In this document: one piece after another, positions 33,383 to 44,600 of the stretch
Numbering within the stretch: position 1 is the stretch's first letter
Layout: each line of letters begins with the position of its first letter
Assembly: GCA_028622995.1 (NCBI GenBank)
Contig: JAJQJQ010000009.1
Span: 2,046,001-2,110,000 of the forward strand
Source of the DNA: Panagrolaimus kolymaensis
Lineage: Eukaryota; Nematoda; Chromadorea; Rhabditida; Panagrolaimidae
Direction: 5' to 3'
DNA length: 64,000 nucleotides
Made by a program: the position numbers and the translations under genes
Notes under the pieces: model-generated
What the model saw: the letters and a program-made list of their open reading frames with translations, nothing else
Database searches by the model: none
What the model was told of the DNA's origin: nothing

Positions 33383-33660
33383 CTAAAAAAAATTTCTAAT
33401 TTCTTTTTGAAGACTTGGAATTTGCATTAGGTTTACATCAACTTTAATTTTATCTGCATCATCAGTACTTTCTGGATAAGTTTCAGTTGTTGGTTAATTT
33501 CATCAACCGGGGCTGCCATTATTCCTGCAGCTTGCTCCAAAATACTGATTTTATTGCTTACATCAGAGTTATTTCGCATTTTCAAAACTATATGCCCATT
33601 ATCACAATTGTTGGATAATCGCCGGAAAAAGCTTCGGCTTGATCAATATTTAAAAAAATT
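33383..33660 (-). pseudogene. truncated antisense pseudogene in tandem unit 1
   Basis: The minus strand holds a coding-like remnant that needs at least two frameshifts, with blocks IDQAEAFSGDYPTIV, then a stretch ending PVDEINQQ, then YPESTDDADKIKVDVNL. It is cut at the unit junction (33660). The same remnant in unit 2 continues beyond the duplication, so this copy lost its upstream part through the duplication. Family unknown. Confidence 0.5.
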
Positions 33661-35562
33661 GCCACTTGCGCAAATGTGTTAGAATTGCAACAAATGAGCG
33701 GGCGTTTATGGTAGCTCATTGTCTCCCATCAAAGTATAATGTTGAAATCAAATTTCTAAGTTTATGACAATGCAGAATAAATTAGATCAAGTAGAAATAA
33801 TATATTTTAATCGTCCACATTTTGCATATAATTTTTGTTATTTAAAAAACCATCCCTTTTAGGAGAAGGAGGTTTAATTAAATAAACATATAAATTTGCA
33901 TTTGAAATCAATAAACTCGTTTAAAAAGAATTATTAAATAATATTTTTGGTTTTTAAAATTATTTTCAATCATTTTGTCTCTCTTTTACTGCTGCAACCA
34001 AAAAATGTATCATTAAATTTTAATATATTTTTTTAGGTTGATTTTTAAAGAATTTGTCAATGTGCACATATAATAATAATTATTTATTTTAAAACTTTTA
34101 TGCACATTTTTTGACAAGAATGATGAATGATAGTGTGTAGGGTTTAGCCCATTATGTAAATAATCAGAAAAATGTTTTACCATTCAAGTTGCATTTTCAT
34201 TGTTTGCAGAAATAGTGTAGCTACGTTTTTAATAGCGCAAAGGTGTGGTCACAAACCCGTAAAAACGCTTTACTATAAATTTGCTTCCTTGTTTAGTTTC
34301 ATTACACTTTCTGTCTCATCAAATTTTTTGATTCGACGAAAAAAATTCCGGAAAAATGATGAATGTTAGAGTTTCTTGGATATTTATTCCCATGATTTTG
34401 TGGTTATCAAATTTGATAAATGTAACAATTCTGTTTTTGGAATGTAACAAAAAAAATTTGAATTTAGGTAAATGCGGATGTCTCACCGTCGACCATTTCA
34501 ATTAGAAATTTAGAAGTAACTTTAAATTATGATCTCTATTTGAATGCCACAGAAGTGACACTTGATTTAAATATGGACACTGAGAATGAGCAAGTTTTTT
34601 CTTAACTCAAAAAAAAAATCTTTTTCAATGGATTATATTTTTAGATATTTAAATAAAAGAATTGGAGTAGCCATTTTATCAAACAACACGATTTTTAAAA
34701 TTCCATACATAAATAATAATTCTGTGGATTTTACAATTTTGAACTTATTTGTAAACTACAATAATACATTTTGAGCGACGATAATGTCTTAAATTTTCAG
34801 AATACAATAGCCATTAATGCTAATTTTACTCTTCAATTTATTGGTACAGCCGAATACGAAACCGTAAATCAAATGTTGATAAAATTAACAAATGACGCAT
34901 ATTTATCTAATACATGGACAAATGCAACCCAATTTTGGAGTAGCAACAATGGAAATATTTCATGGTAAAACTTTTTGGTCAAAGTATTTTATGAAAATTT
35001 TTATTATTTTTAGGGGCATAAAATTTGAATATTTAAAGCAATGCCAAAATTCGAATATTACTAATTTTTTCTGTGAAGAAATAACTTCAAGTTCGCCCAC
35101 ACCGAATCCTCTTAATGGAAGATCAACACCAACGCCTGCTTCAACAACTTCAAACACTTCTGGGTCAAATTCTTTATCCATAATGGCAATTATTTTACTA
35201 ATGATTACATTCTCTATTTTTTCATAATAAATAAAATTGCTTGAATAAAACTTTTTTTTATCTTTTTTTAAACTGCTATTCGAGCTAAAAAAAATTTCTA
35301 ATTTCTTTTTGAAGACTTGGAATTTGCATTAGGTTTACATCAACTTTAATTTTATCTGCATCATCAGTACTTTCTGGATAAGTTTCAGTTGTTGGTTAAT
35401 TTCATCAACCGGGGCTGCCATTATTCCTGCAGCTTGCTCCAAAATACTGATTTTATTGCTTACATCAGAGTTATTTCGCATTTTCAAAACTATATGCCCA
35501 TTATCACAATTGTTGGATAATCGCCGGAAAAAGCTTCGGCTTGATCAATATTTAAAAAAATT
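33661..35562. repeat. 1902-bp tandem duplication, unit 2
   Basis: Second unit, ending where the sequence changes from AAAAAAATT to a unique right flank (TAGTCAAAC). Near-identity implies either a very recent duplication or an assembly artefact (for example a collapsed or expanded haplotype). Confidence 0.95.
34356..35227 (+). CDS. secreted GPI-type protein, tandem copy 2
   Basis: Exons are those of copy 1 shifted by 1902: 34356-34421, 34468-34589, 34645-34750, 34801-34964, 35014-35227. The product is 223 aa and differs by one residue: the single base change turns a Leu codon (CTG) into Val (GTG) in exon 2. The GC-AG second intron is kept. About 1.1 kb of upstream sequence is duplicated with the gene, so both copies probably keep their promoter. 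Confidence 0.75.
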
Positions 35563-35727
35563 AGTCAAACTTTTTAAGCTTAAAAATACAATAAATAGCA
35601 TAATTAAAATATTCAAAAACTCTAAAACCCATTTTTTTTAAATCGTAGTTGTGTTGGGATTTGACAAAAAAGTTTAAATCAACCCCCAACGGCAGAGATT
35701 CAAGTTTTCCCAAGGAAGTAGTCGTCC
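35285..35727 (-). pseudogene. antisense pseudogene spanning the right edge of the duplication
   Basis: Minus-strand coding-like sequence. It starts after a TTGTTCTCAG acceptor at 35727 with a block containing SLGKLESLPLGVDLNFFVKS, in the unique flank. It then enters unit 2, where IDQAEAFSGDYPTIV and later blocks follow in shifted frames, ending at TAG 35285. The frameshifts indicate decay before the duplication, since both units share them. The duplication breakpoint at 35562 lies inside this locus. No family is recognised. Confidence 0.5.
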
Positions 35728-35925
35728 CTGAGAACAAAAAAATAAACAAAAACCGCTAAAGAAGCAGCTCTAAAAAGTCTTGGATTAAACTACAAATTTT
35801 GTTCTTTGATTCAGTTCGCTTTTTTCTTCTTTCTTTTTTTTTGCGCACCCAAACGTTTTCTTAAGTATTGGTTCTCCTCTTTTTGTTTTGTTAATTAAAT
35901 TTATTTTTAAAGTTTTTGTTTAAAA

Positions 35926-36923
35926 ATGGATAATAAATTAAATTCAAAAGTTTCTTATGATTTTTATGCTTCAATTACTCGTCGAAAATTTTCATTACCC
36001 GAAAATATTATATATTATATTATGATGAATCCAAAATCTTCTGAAGTTTACCAAAAATTAATTCAAACTTGCAAATATTTTTTAAATAAAAATCCGATTA
36101 TTGTTGTGGGAGAATTTACAAATAAAATTAATCCGGAATTGCCTATTTAATACTTTCGTAAGAAAAGAAGCAAAAACCGTGGATGTAAAAAAATTAATTT
36201 TTAAATATTGGATTAAATGGAATTTAGATATTACTGGAATAAATAATAAAAATGCCTGTAGCTTATTAATTTCTAAACTATATCAACGTGATATTGGATC
36301 ATTATGCATGAGTAATTTGGATATTTCAATCGATGAATTCAAAATTCTTACATCTTCGGGAAATATTGAAGAATTGAATTTAAATAATGCAACGATCACA
36401 TTTTCCGATGGCACAATAATGTCATTAGAAAATCTCTTTGATTATCTTCCAAAAATTAAGGGCGCTACTTTGTAAGTTTGCTAAAAAATAAATACTTAAA
36501 CAAATTTCTAAACATTTATTTCAGCGTCAATGTAACGAAGTCAATAACATCAAAATCAGTTGAAAAACTAGCTCAACATTCCCATATGTCAACTCTTGGA
36601 TCATTAAAAATTTGTGACCTTCCAGAAATTTTTGATGTTGAAACTTTTTTTGCTCTTTTAAAAGTAAATCCAAAAATTTAATTACCTATATTCTTATATA
36701 ATTAATTACTTTACGATTATAGAAACCATCAAAAATTTATTTTTGGTTTAAATATAATAATTTTATTTCTGATGAATTTAAAAACCCCTTAAAAATATAT
36801 GTTGATGGAATGATTGCAAAACGAAGATTAAATGGAATAACTGGTTTGCCAGTTATCGAATACCCTGGGCAGGAAGAAGCCGCTAATTATTTTAGTAAAA
36901 TAGGTCAAATTAATTTTGGATAA
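35926..36923 (+). pseudogene. F-box-like nematode family gene, frameshifted
   Basis: Starts at ATG 35926 with a domain beginning SLPENIIYYIMMNP and containing KLIQTCKYFLNKNPIIVV, which has the look of the F-box-like N-termini of large nematode families. The frame stops at TAA 36148-36150. A coding-like frame shifted by one base resumes by about 36130 and runs to 36471. It then splices in phase to 36525-36663 and 36723-36923 (TAA). The middle contains leucine-rich-repeat-like spacing (IEELNLNNATI). So a single indel near 36110-36150 breaks an otherwise complete gene of roughly 290 codons. Alternatives: a sequencing error, or a short unusual intron that I cannot define. If functional it would be a substrate-receptor type protein; this is inference from the family look. 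Confidence 0.6.
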
Positions 36924-37372
36924 ATTTTTGCGAGTTCCTATATATTTTTTTCTCCTGTTTATTCTTTTATAAAATTTTTCTTATTTTATATTTTTTTTAA
37001 TGCAAATTTATAACTTTTTTTCAAACAAGAAAATTGATATTATAAATATTGGATTTAAATATGTTTCTAAAGGTTAAAATTTTTCTTTAACTTTGAAAAA
37101 AAAGTAGTTTCCAAAAAAAATTCATTGATAGAAATAAGCTCCGATTTTCACCAATGACGAATTGTTAACAATGAAAGCTTAGTCATTTTTGGGTGTTATT
37201 GCTTTTTATATGTTTTTTATTTTCTGGCCTTTCTTAGTGTGAAAACGCCCCATTTCTCTGATATAGCAGTTATAAACAAACTTATTTATTCGCAAATACA
37301 ATATTACAAGAAAATTTTAACCATGAGGATCTTTAATATGTTTAGGACAAATGCGGTGTAAATTAATATTAA
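36924..37372. other. intergenic, convergent 3' ends
   Basis: About 450 bases between the F-box-like gene (+) and the Tpt1 gene (-). Nothing supported. Confidence 0.5.
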
Positions 37373-38135
37373 TTATGATTTTGATAAGTATTTTGGCGGT
37401 ACATGGGATGTCAGCCAAACACCATTAGAACTAACTCGAAACTCCAAGCCATCAGCAAACATTGCACCAGAATTTACAACCAATACAACAGATTTTCCTC
37501 TTCTTGATCCAACATTCTTTGCAGTTTCAATAGATGAAGATAAATGAACATCAAGTCGAGACATTGGACGCAAACCATCTTTCAAAATATCATTCATAAA
37601 TCTTTCAACAGTTCCATGATACAAAGTTTCTGGCGGCTTTGTAACTGGTAAATCTAAATCAATTTTAATACTATGTCCTTGATTTGCACGAATTTTAGTA
37701 TGAGTTTCATCAAAAGAAAATCGTTGTTTATCACTGTTTGAAACACATTCATCTAATTCAGTTCTTGTTATGTGAAGCTTTGCGAGTAAAGTTTCAACAT
37801 CTGCCCACCCAGAGCTATCAAGTATCAAACCAATTTTTTCAGGGGCATGACGCAAATGATATGAAAGTTTATGAGAAATTTTAATCAGTCGTTTATCACT
37901 CATATTTTGCTTCTGAAAACAAATCATAAGTTTGAGGATATAATTAAATATTTAGATAAAGGTGCATTAAAAGCTGAAAACGAAAAACAAAAGAATTAAA
38001 AACCTGGACACGTAAATTCTTTTTACTAATAAATTGTAGAAAAAGATTGTTTGTTCGCCATGAATATAAAAATAAAAGAAAAAAATTAATAATAGCAATA
38101 ATTAGTAAATAAAAAGTGTCAAAATATTGCATCAT
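37373..38135 (-). CDS. trpt1: tRNA 2'-phosphotransferase (Tpt1/KptA/TRPT1 family)
   Basis: Removes the 2'-phosphate left at the splice junction of tRNAs, using NAD+. The catalytic domain is encoded by one exon. From Met 37903 it is 176 aa, near KptA size (about 180). Family motifs visible: KISHKLSYHLRHAPE, RANQGHS, LYHGT, HLSSS and GSRRGK, the conserved Arg/His set. An AG acceptor (TTGTTTTCAG) precedes this exon, whose start is at 37912. Upstream, 38004-38135 encodes a Met-led 44-residue segment with one strong hydrophobic helix (IIAIINFFLLFLYSW). It would splice in phase 0 over a 91-bp intron, giving a 223-aa membrane-anchored form. The donor (GTTTTT) is weak, so the exon may be spurious and the acceptor may serve a spliced leader instead. 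The enzyme call is firm; the anchor is not. An intron-containing tRNA, a substrate source, lies in this window at 21620. Confidence 0.85.
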
Positions 38136-38635
38136 TTAAATTTTAAAAGATAAAATTCAGGTGAGTTTAATTGTCAATACATACACAAAACGCCAGTTTT
38201 ATTGTTTTAATTTTAATTTGAATTTAGTTTAAGAAAAGTAATCGAAAGACTTTTAAAAATTTAATTTATGGAAGTTTCTTAGTTTTGCTAATTATTGTTG
38301 TAATCCTATAAAGTTGCATTGTTTATCATTTCCATATGTTATTGTTGAAAAAAATTTATATTTTTTTCCATGCAATAAATTCTTTATAAATAAAATTAAA
38401 GAAAACTGAAGAAAAAATGCATGCTTTTTAATAAAATTTTTATTTCATTTAAGTTAAAAGCTTTGTAAAATATTTTTAGGCGTCAAAAAACACAAAAATG
38501 ATGTTTGGATTTTCAATACAATAAATTAAATTAAATTAAATTAGTGTATTTGTTTTCTATTTTCAACACGCTTATTCATAAACAAAGCTTTTCTTTTTTT
38601 TGTTGTTGCCGATAGTATTTAGTTAAGAAAAAAAA
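38136..38635. other. intergenic, divergent 5' ends
   Basis: About 500 bases between divergent genes, presumably shared promoter space. No element recognised. Confidence 0.45.
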
Positions 38636-39951
38636 ATGGGGAATGAAACTTCTATCATCGATGAAGGTCCAATAGAATGTAGCGTTCCAATCCAAAAAGC
38701 ATTTTTTGCTGATATAGTTAGTTGTTTCAATTACCATTTAAAATGGAAGCCATTGGATTTGGATATATTAATTTGGCTTTTGTGATTTTGATAATTTTAA
38801 TATCCATATTTGGAAGAATAAAGCGTGAATATCGATGGTTTATTCTGAATACCTCCTTAATTGATTTATGGTTGACAATAAATGATTCCATTTGTGATAA
38901 AGGATTTCGTAGTTGGAAAATAGTTTATTATCCCACGAATAATATATGCGCTACAATTCAATGGGACTATCTCAATGATAGAGATTTTCTTCCAAAGCTT
39001 TCCTTCATTGGATTGTTTATTCTAACAGGATCGCGATTCTTGCGGATTTATTATTCAAACATTTATAAAAAATTATCAAAGATAAGGGTGATTTTTTTAA
39101 GTAAACTATAGCTTTTATTAAAAATATAATTTTTATATTAAGTTTTTTTTAGCTATTTTCTTCATCGAAGGTGGATACTTTTTATTCAATTTTTTTCTAA
39201 CATATATGGCTAAATTCTACGAAGCTCAACTAAAAAAGTGCCCAACTTTTAAAGGTAATAAAAAAAATGCGTGTCAGACAAAAATTAACATAAAAAAAGC
39301 TTGAATGATGTTAAATAAAAATAAATAAAAGTTTAAAAAATAAAAATATTTCAGTTGGTAATTTTGATTTTTACGAAACAGTTTGTGAAAATCAAATCAA
39401 AGCTAAAAAAGCTTGGAATGATTTTGTTTGGAAAAATATTGATACATACATTCCTATTTTTATGTTGTTTTCTTCGATTATATTTGTATTTTTTCTTATT
39501 ATAAAAATTATGAAACAATTTAAATTTCAAGTGGGTCCTATTTATTTGAAAATATAAAAGAAAAAAGTATTTTTTATTTTAGGCTAACACAAATAAAGAA
39601 ATTTTAAAATCTAATCTTCAAGTGGTCATTGTTTTTTCTATTCAAACATTTATTTTAACATTTATATTTATTTTGGAATGTTTTGGTGAAATTGTCGTTT
39701 ATAATCCGTATACCCTTATATATAATTTTCCATATTGGTTTCAACGTCTAGTAAATGAATCCACGATAAAATGCTTTCGGAGTATTCGAGTTTTAATTGA
39801 TTCTATTTGTGTTTTAGCTTTTATGAGTGGATATCGAGAAGATTTGATTGCTGTAATTATTTGGTTTTTTTATTTTCCAGCAAACTTTTTGAACAGACTG
39901 AAACCGAAATTAAAGAAAAATTCTATCGCTTCTTTACCAAAAAATCATTAG
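38636..39951 (+). pseudogene. seven-transmembrane receptor-like gene with frame breaks
   Basis: Candidate nematode 7TM receptor. Coding-like pieces: 38636 to about 38715 (MGNETSIIDEG...), then a frame shifted by one base to about 39090, 39153-39254, 39355-39530 and 39583-39951 (TAG). Hydrophobic helices are clear: INLAFVILIILISIFG (TM1, followed by KREYRWFILN), LSFIGLFILTGSRFL, IPIFMLFSSIIFVFFLII and others. The first shift falls at 38715-38740, just after an in-frame TAG in the second frame. The join 39090/39153 is also out of phase with any GT donor I can find. The later junctions are in phase. Either it is a recently decayed gene, or my 5' model is wrong (very short or non-canonical introns). 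Confidence 0.55.
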
Positions 39952-41615
39952 TAATACCATTTATAAATTATTTTTTTAAACTAAAATTATTAAATAAGTT
40001 TCCAATAAACAACTTTAAAAAAATATATAATTAAATCACAGACAAAAAAAAACAAAAAAATATTCTTGCAAAAGCCAGGTTATTTTTGCCAAATATATCA
40101 ACTTTTATAATTACAGATGCTCTTAAAATCTTTAAATTAATTTACTTTTTATTACTAAATTGGAATACATAAAACCCAAAGCTTTCCTGAATTAGAGAGA
40201 ATTTGTGTTTTGATGGAAAGTTTTTTTAATAATTATCTATGGTATCTTCTTCTTAGGTTTGTTAATAATTGTTGTCATTTTTAAAGAAAACCAATTTGTT
40301 TTATATCAATTTTTGAATATTTTAACAGTTTTTTTTAATAATTTTTACAAAATTTGTATTTTTTTTCAAAACGAAATTTTTTAAAACATTGATTTATATT
40401 TATATTTTAATGATCAAAGTGCTATCATAATCGGGCATATAATCAAACATTATTATATAATCCGCGTAAATCAAGGTAATTTTAAAAGTTTTAAAAAGAT
40501 ATATATGCTTCCGTATCGCGGATGGTAAAACAATTGATGATTTCAATACTCAATATTTTATATTTTATCAATTATCTATCAAGAAGTGTATTTATTGAAA
40601 AGCTAAGGATATTCCTCGAAATAAGCTCAAAAATTAAAACAATTATTCCTTATTTCTTGTTATTTAGATAAACTAATATCTAAAAACTAAATTGACAACT
40701 GCCTAAACAAAATAATAATAAAAAATTCCTGCATTTTTCTTGAAATGTTTTTTGGAGAGTTTATCATTGATTTCAGAAAAATCAAAAAAGAAATGAAAGT
40801 TTATTTTCTTCATAAAGTTGCAGTAAAAGTAAAATACCTGAAAACCCATGAAGTCATAAATCAAGAAAGCCAAATGAATTCAAGTTTTTAAATGCGCACT
40901 AAATATGAAAAACCTTTAAGAAAAGTGCATTTCGTTGTTCATTTTTTTCTTTTTGTCGTCACCTCTCTCCTTTAATGGGTAAAAAATATAAATCAAAAAA
41001 AAGAAGACGTCAATCAGCTGCATCTGCTGCTGCATTATCATTTTTTAATGTTTTTTTTTCATAATCTTTTAAAAATAAGAAATATTGAACTTTTTATTAA
41101 AGTTTTTTATTTAAAAGCAAAGAAAATGAAATAAAAGAAAAAACTTTACATCTTTGGATTTAGCTTATTACAATATTAATAATACAATACATACATCACC
41201 GAAAAAATAGAATAGAAAATGATTTTAAAAAACAGAATATCTCTCAGTGGCAATGAAAAAAAGAAGCTCAGAAACGACTAAAATTTATATATTTACAAAA
41301 TATAGTTTAGCTTAAATTTTAAATTTAAACAAAAAAAAAGCAGTAAAGTAAAAAAGAAGAAGTAAGACCCGGAAAATAAAGTAAAAAAAAACAAAAAACA
41401 AAGCATTCAAAAATATTATAATTTGAATAATAAAAAAGTCATGATAGGAGAGAAGAAGAAAGAGACACCGAAAAAAGTACAACAACAACAAATTCGAACA
41501 ATAGTAAAAAAAATGTATATCACTAACAACTTCAAAAAGAAAAAAAGTTGAAATACCGTAGCTTGAAAAACAACGGAATGTTCCCAAAAAAAATTTACAT
41601 AAAAAAATTAAATAA
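39952..41615. other. intergenic, AT-rich
   Basis: About 1.7 kb between convergent genes. No open frame with protein-like composition, no repeat and no RNA recognised. Confidence 0.5.
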
Positions 41616-44600
41616 TTAAAAATCAAAATCCCATCCAGATTCATCAGTTCCCGTGGAAAAACTATCAAACGATGGAAATTTATCGAAATTTTGTGTATCT
41701 GTCAAACTTCGAAGTTTAGGTTTGATTGGAGGACGCATGGTGTGATTTCGAAACGCTGTAAAATCAAATCCTTGGAACCATGGATCTCTTCTTGCATCTT
41801 CTATTCTACCATAACCCAGTCTTTGAGCGGGTTCACGACGACAAAATTTATATATCAAAGTTTTGGCGGATTCAGAAAAATATTTTGGCCATGCAAGGCT
41901 TTGAACTCCCTTAAGAATGGAGTTGTAAGTGTACATTGGATCTGTGCTTGCAAATGGAGGCCTAAAAAATATTCAAATTTAATAAAAGTTAGAAATTTTT
42001 TTTTGATTTTTTATACTTACGTTCCAGAAATTAATTCATACATAAATATTCCAAGCGCCCAAAGATCCACACCAAGGCCTTGGCCTTTATTTAAAATAAT
42101 TTCGGGTGCCACATATTCAGCGGTTCCACAAAAAGTGAAAGTTCTTCCACTTTCAGTTTTTAAACATTTTGCAAAACCAAAATCAGCTAATTTTGGAATA
42201 CCATTTTTATCCAAAAGCATATTTTCTGGTTTAAGATCGCGATAAATAATAAAGTGTCTATGCAAATAATCAAAAGCCTCGAGAGCTGCGGCACAGTAAA
42301 ATCTTGAAGTTTGTTCATCAAATCTTCCCCAATTTCTTAGCATTGCCCATACTTCGCCTCCAGGACAATATTCCATAAGCATATAAAGGCGTTCAGGATC
42401 TCGAAACGAACGATGTAATCTCACAATGAAATCATTTCGACACGCCATAAGGATATTTCTTTCATTAAGGACGTGATCTTGTTGATTCATTTTTTTGACA
42501 TGAGCTTTATTCATAATTTTAAGGGCGAATACTTTTTCGGTATCCACATGTTTCACAAGATTCACTCGGCCAAACCCTCCAATTCCAAGGGTTGAAATGG
42601 TTTTTAAATCAGCTAATTCAATTTGGGATAAATCTTCATTACTGAAAAAAATATATAATAAAAAACTGTAAATTTATGTAAATTTTCTCACTCAATTAAG
42701 CCACGACGTAGCCTTCGCCGTTTACCACCAAAAATTATTCGATCTCTTAGAATTATTAATGCCAGACCCATATTATTTACTATTAAATTAACCCCATAAA
42801 ATAAATAAAATGAAATTATATTTATTATCCATTCAATTGATTTAGGGATAAATGATGTAATATTAAATAATAATTTTTCACTATTTAAACAAAATATAAA
42901 ATTTAATCCTCTCATTTTTTAGGGTAAATTTTAGAGACACAATTTTCACTTTTTTTTTCGTCTTCTCTCTTTTTTGCTGTCTGCGCTAAAGCGCTTCTTT
43001 TTTTTTCGTTTTTCAGTGCAAGTTCAAATCAAAAGCAAAAGAAAAAAATCAAATAAAAAAAAGAGAGAGAAGGATGAGGAAGAAGCGGTAGCGGGCGTGT
43101 TGTTGTAATGACTCAAAAACAAAAAACAAAAAAAGTGAACAAATGTTTTTCACTTTTTCACACTTTTAGGCTAGGTAACGAACGCTTTTTTTTTGATACC
43201 CGTAACCGAAAATTTTTAAAGAAAAAAAGAAAGGAAAAAAGAATATTCACAAAGACACAATCGAAAAATAAAAAAAAGTGTAAAGAATGTATCTCTTTTT
43301 CAATGTCTCTCTCCTTATTGCAATGAACACCTTTTCCACTTTTTTCCTGCCCCTTTTGACGACTAATTTCCTTGTCTTCTTTCAATTTCGATTTTTTATT
43401 TTTTGATGGACACACCTTTTCGCAACTCTAAGAAGGCAAAAGTTATAACAGAACTGTACCTTGCACTTTTAGCATTGCACACTAGAGCCACAATCAGCGT
43501 TAAGAAATGAACTTGAATCCATCAGAAAAATTGAGAAGTAAAAGTAAAAAAGGAGGAAGAAAAAAAATGAAGCTCATTTTTCATTCTTATTTTTTTTTCT
43601 TATCAATTTATTTTAAATTCGAGCTTTAAAATGAAAATAAAATTAATGTTAACTTTGCGATTATTTTTTTGGGTTCACATGCTCTTCGTTCGTACAATGT
43701 GACTGACATTTTTTTCTTTTTTGGGTTCAATTTGTCTTCATTTTTCTTCGTTGCCTTTCTTTCACCGCCGCAAAAAATGCACATCAAAATGCTTTTTTTT
43801 ACAAAAAAATAGTAGTTTTAAAAGACTGGAACATAACAAAAAAAAAATCCCACGCCTATTTTTTATTTTTTTTTTGATATTTTCTGTGATAGTGAAAAAA
43901 AGCAGACGATGAAATTCTGCAAATCATAAATTTTTTTGTTATTTTTGAAATCATTTTTTTATTTGAGTGGGTTAGTTTTTTTTGGTAATCATCAAAATCT
44001 TCAATTTTTATTTTTAAAAAAAATTGTGTTCGTTCACATTTTGATCACGTGAAATTCTCCTTCCTTTCATTTTTCTCCAAACAATCCCATCAACAACAAA
44101 TTTAAAGCATCATCGAGAAATGAAAAAAAAACAAGAAGCAAGCAAGCAAGTAAACGAACGAATGAGAATTTTGTTGAGGGTGTATGTTTGAGAGCAAAGA
44201 TGACAAATGACAAAAATGAAAAGCAATCAGCAGAAGAAGAAAAAAAGTTGACGAATTTTTATTTTTATTGACTCACTGTGTCCAGTTGTCGATATTGACT
44301 CTGCTAATCTCATCTTGTCAAATGGCTTGAAGAAAAAAAATTATTTCTCATTACTCTCATCTCAAGCTCATCATCATCGATATTTTCAGCTGTTGGTGTT
44401 GCTGTAGGTTGTAGTACCACTTTTGATATATCTTTTTTAACTTTTTCTTTTCAGTTTAAGCAAATAATAGCAAGCAACTAGCAAAGCAGGTGGCTGCGAT
44501 CGATGGTTATGAAAATATTTCACCTGTTTCTTTACTTTTCTTTTTTCCATATTCGCTGCTTTTGATTTTTTTCTTTGATCAATATTGTCTCACTAAAACT

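Larger units (their letters stand above)
31759..33660. repeat. 1902-bp tandem duplication, unit 1
   Basis: Identical by eye to 33661-35562 except for one base seen (C at 32653, G at 34555). The units touch head to tail without a spacer. Each unit holds a complete copy of a GPI-type secreted protein gene and the 3' part of an antisense pseudogene. Confidence 0.95.

Noticed and set aside
37912..37914. Treating the Tpt1 exon as starting at an upstream Met in the leader (MICFQKQ...)
   Set aside because: The bases before 37913 form a clear TTGTTTTCAG acceptor, so that upstream frame is intronic or 5' leader.
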